Assembly (NCBI GenBank): GCA_018648265.1
Contig: JABGRN010000024.1
Span: 1-57,534, forward strand
Direction: 5' to 3'
DNA from: Prolixibacteraceae bacterium
GTDB lineage: Bacteria > Bacteroidota > Bacteroidia > Bacteroidales > Prolixibacteraceae
Length of the DNA: 57,534 nucleotides
The stretch's first letter is position 1. Each line of letters opens with the position of its first letter. Below are positions 56,474 through 57,534 of the stretch, piece after piece. The position numbers and the translations under genes were made by a program. The notes below the pieces were generated by a model. The model saw only the letters and a list, made by a program, of their open reading frames with translations, was not told the DNA's origin and made no database searches.

Positions 56474-57352
56474 ATGGCTGGGTTAAAAGAAATACGTACG
56501 CGGATTGCATCTGTAAAAACAACAAGGCAGGTAACAAGTGCAATGAAAATGGTTTCGGCGGCTAAACTAAAAAAAGCCCAGGATGCCATCCTTCAAATCA
56601 GGCCTTATGCCAATAAAATGTATGAAATACTAACTTCACTTAGCTCAAGTCTTGTTAATGTTGAAGATTCGGTTTATACACAACCCCGCGATCCAAACAA
56701 AATATTAATAATCCTAATCTCTTCGAACCGTGGTTTGTGTGGTGGGTTCAACACAAACATTTCTAAAAAAGCGGCAGAGTTAGTCAACACGAGGTATAAA
56801 AGGCAATTACATTTGGGTAATGTCGAATTTATTTGCATTGGAAAACAAGGAGAACGGCAATTAAAGTATTTGGGATTGAAAACAGCATACAGTAATAATG
56901 AAATTTTTGATTCACTTACTTTTGAAAATGTTTCTGATTTTGCTTCGAAAATAATGAAGACTTTTGTCGATGAAGAGTACGACCGAATTGAAATCGTGTA
57001 TAATGAGTTTAAAAACGCCGCTGTTCATTTTCAAGTTGCGGAGCAATTTTTACCAATTGAGCCTAATGAGGAAAACAAGCATAATACCAACTTAGATTTT
57101 ATTTACGAACCCTCAAAAGAATACATTGTCCAGGAATTGATTCCAAAATCATTGAAAATACAATTTTACAAAGCTTTGCTCGACTCACATGCAGCAGAAC
57201 ATGGTGCCCGGATGACTGCCATGCACCAGGCAACCGACAACGCTTCTGAAATGCTAAGCGAACTTACTTTGCAGTACAACAAAGCCCGTCAAGCTACAAT
57301 TACCGGGGAGATTTTGGAAATAGTAAGTGGAGCCGAAGCACTAAAAGAATAA
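56474..57352 (+). CDS. atpG: ATP synthase subunit gamma
   Basis: 292 residues. Both termini form the rotor coiled coil: AGLKEIRTRIASVKTTRQVTSAMKMVSAAK and EHGARMTAMHQATDNASEML. An SSNRGLCGGFNTN loop lies between. It ends the atp run in view; the next 182 bases show no gene start. Confidence 0.97.
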   Translation: MAGLKEIRTRIASVKTTRQVTSAMKMVSAAKLKKAQDAILQIRPYANKMYEILTSLSSSLVNVEDSVYTQPRDPNKILIILISSNRGLCGGFNTNISKKAAELVNTRYKRQLHLGNVEFICIGKQGERQLKYLGLKTAYSNNEIFDSLTFENVSDFASKIMKTFVDEEYDRIEIVYNEFKNAAVHFQVAEQFLPIEPNEENKHNTNLDFIYEPSKEYIVQELIPKSLKIQFYKALLDSHAAEHGARMTAMHQATDNASEMLSELTLQYNKARQATITGEILEIVSGAEALKE

Positions 57353-57534
57353 CTATTTTTTGCTTGCTTCGGAAGAAGTTGTACAAGTATAAGTTTTTAC
57401 AATTTGTTTTTCTATTATTAGTGCAACATCAATTTTTTCCTCCAATATCGACTCCGATAATTTTCATAATATAATTTGAAGAAGTTAAAATGCGCAATAC
57501 AAATGTTTCGCCTTACAGTTTTAGTTCTCCCCAA

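Noticed and set aside
57353-57534. Start of atpD or atpC after atpG
   Set aside because: The 182 bases show no start codon with family sequence; nothing can be said about the next gene.

Overview
The window is a chromosomal segment of an AT-rich member of the Bacteroidota. The gene families suggest a Marinilabiliales/Prolixibacteraceae-like marine or anaerobic lineage, but this is an inference without a marker-gene tree. Supporting signs are families typical of the phylum (DUF2723/GT117, DUF6427, a type IX secretion C-terminal sorting domain, TlpA-type thiol oxidoreductases, GH127 and GH29 lipoproteins), many start codons without a Shine-Dalgarno sequence, and several promoters of the phylum-specific form TTG-N17-23-TAnnTTTG. 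No rRNA, tRNA, CRISPR array, intact insertion sequence or prophage was found.

Region by region. 1-5640 (minus) holds two tandem paralogues that share a ~345-residue exported N-terminal module but have different C-termini. One is a membrane sensor with a formylglycine-generating-enzyme-like segment, a membrane helix and what looks like the start of a LytS-type histidine kinase; it runs off the left edge. The other ends in a TlpA-type thioredoxin domain. Each is preceded by the same 21-bp-period double operator (LytTR-like) at exactly the same distance from the same promoter element, and then by a pair of dispersed repeats. An OmpH/Skp-like chaperone follows. 5893-9924 is methylmalonyl-CoA mutase (mutA-mutB). 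10273-14869 has a small tubby-like membrane protein, a radical SAM/SPASM maturase coupled to an 11-cysteine protein with a Tat-like leader, and a GH127 arabinofuranosidase. 15262-21358 is housekeeping (metG, HAD phosphatase, LD-carboxypeptidase, YraN, MmcQ/YjbR, a C1 peptidase and an S4 protein). 21618-26105 has a T9SS-secreted DUF3160 protein, an acyl-carrier-like protein lacking the usual serine, a GNAT acetyltransferase and a lipoprotein.

26250-29219 is an operon of three cyclophilin paralogues, the third fused to a dead trypsin-like domain. 29225-31769 has a HAD phosphatase divergent from mtnA-mtnP (methylthioadenosine salvage). 31768-32048 has a small inverted-repeat element and a candidate small RNA with a strong terminator. 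32197-37564 is an operon of a GT117 membrane protein, purD and a DUF6427 protein. 37934-45319 has fructose-bisphosphate aldolase, an alkyladenine glycosylase, a POT transporter, a GH29 fucosidase, a clear MITE (42776-43028), type III pantothenate kinase and an OmpA-type lipoprotein. 45449-50862 has dxs with a histidine kinase, DUF177-rpmF and fabH. 50975-57352 has a bactofilin overlapping atpZ, then an atpI-like gene and atpB-E-F-H-A-G. The beta and epsilon subunit genes are not here.

The two most promising unusual systems are the paralogous sensor/thioredoxin pair with duplicated operators at the left end, and the radical SAM maturase with its cysteine-rich exported partner.
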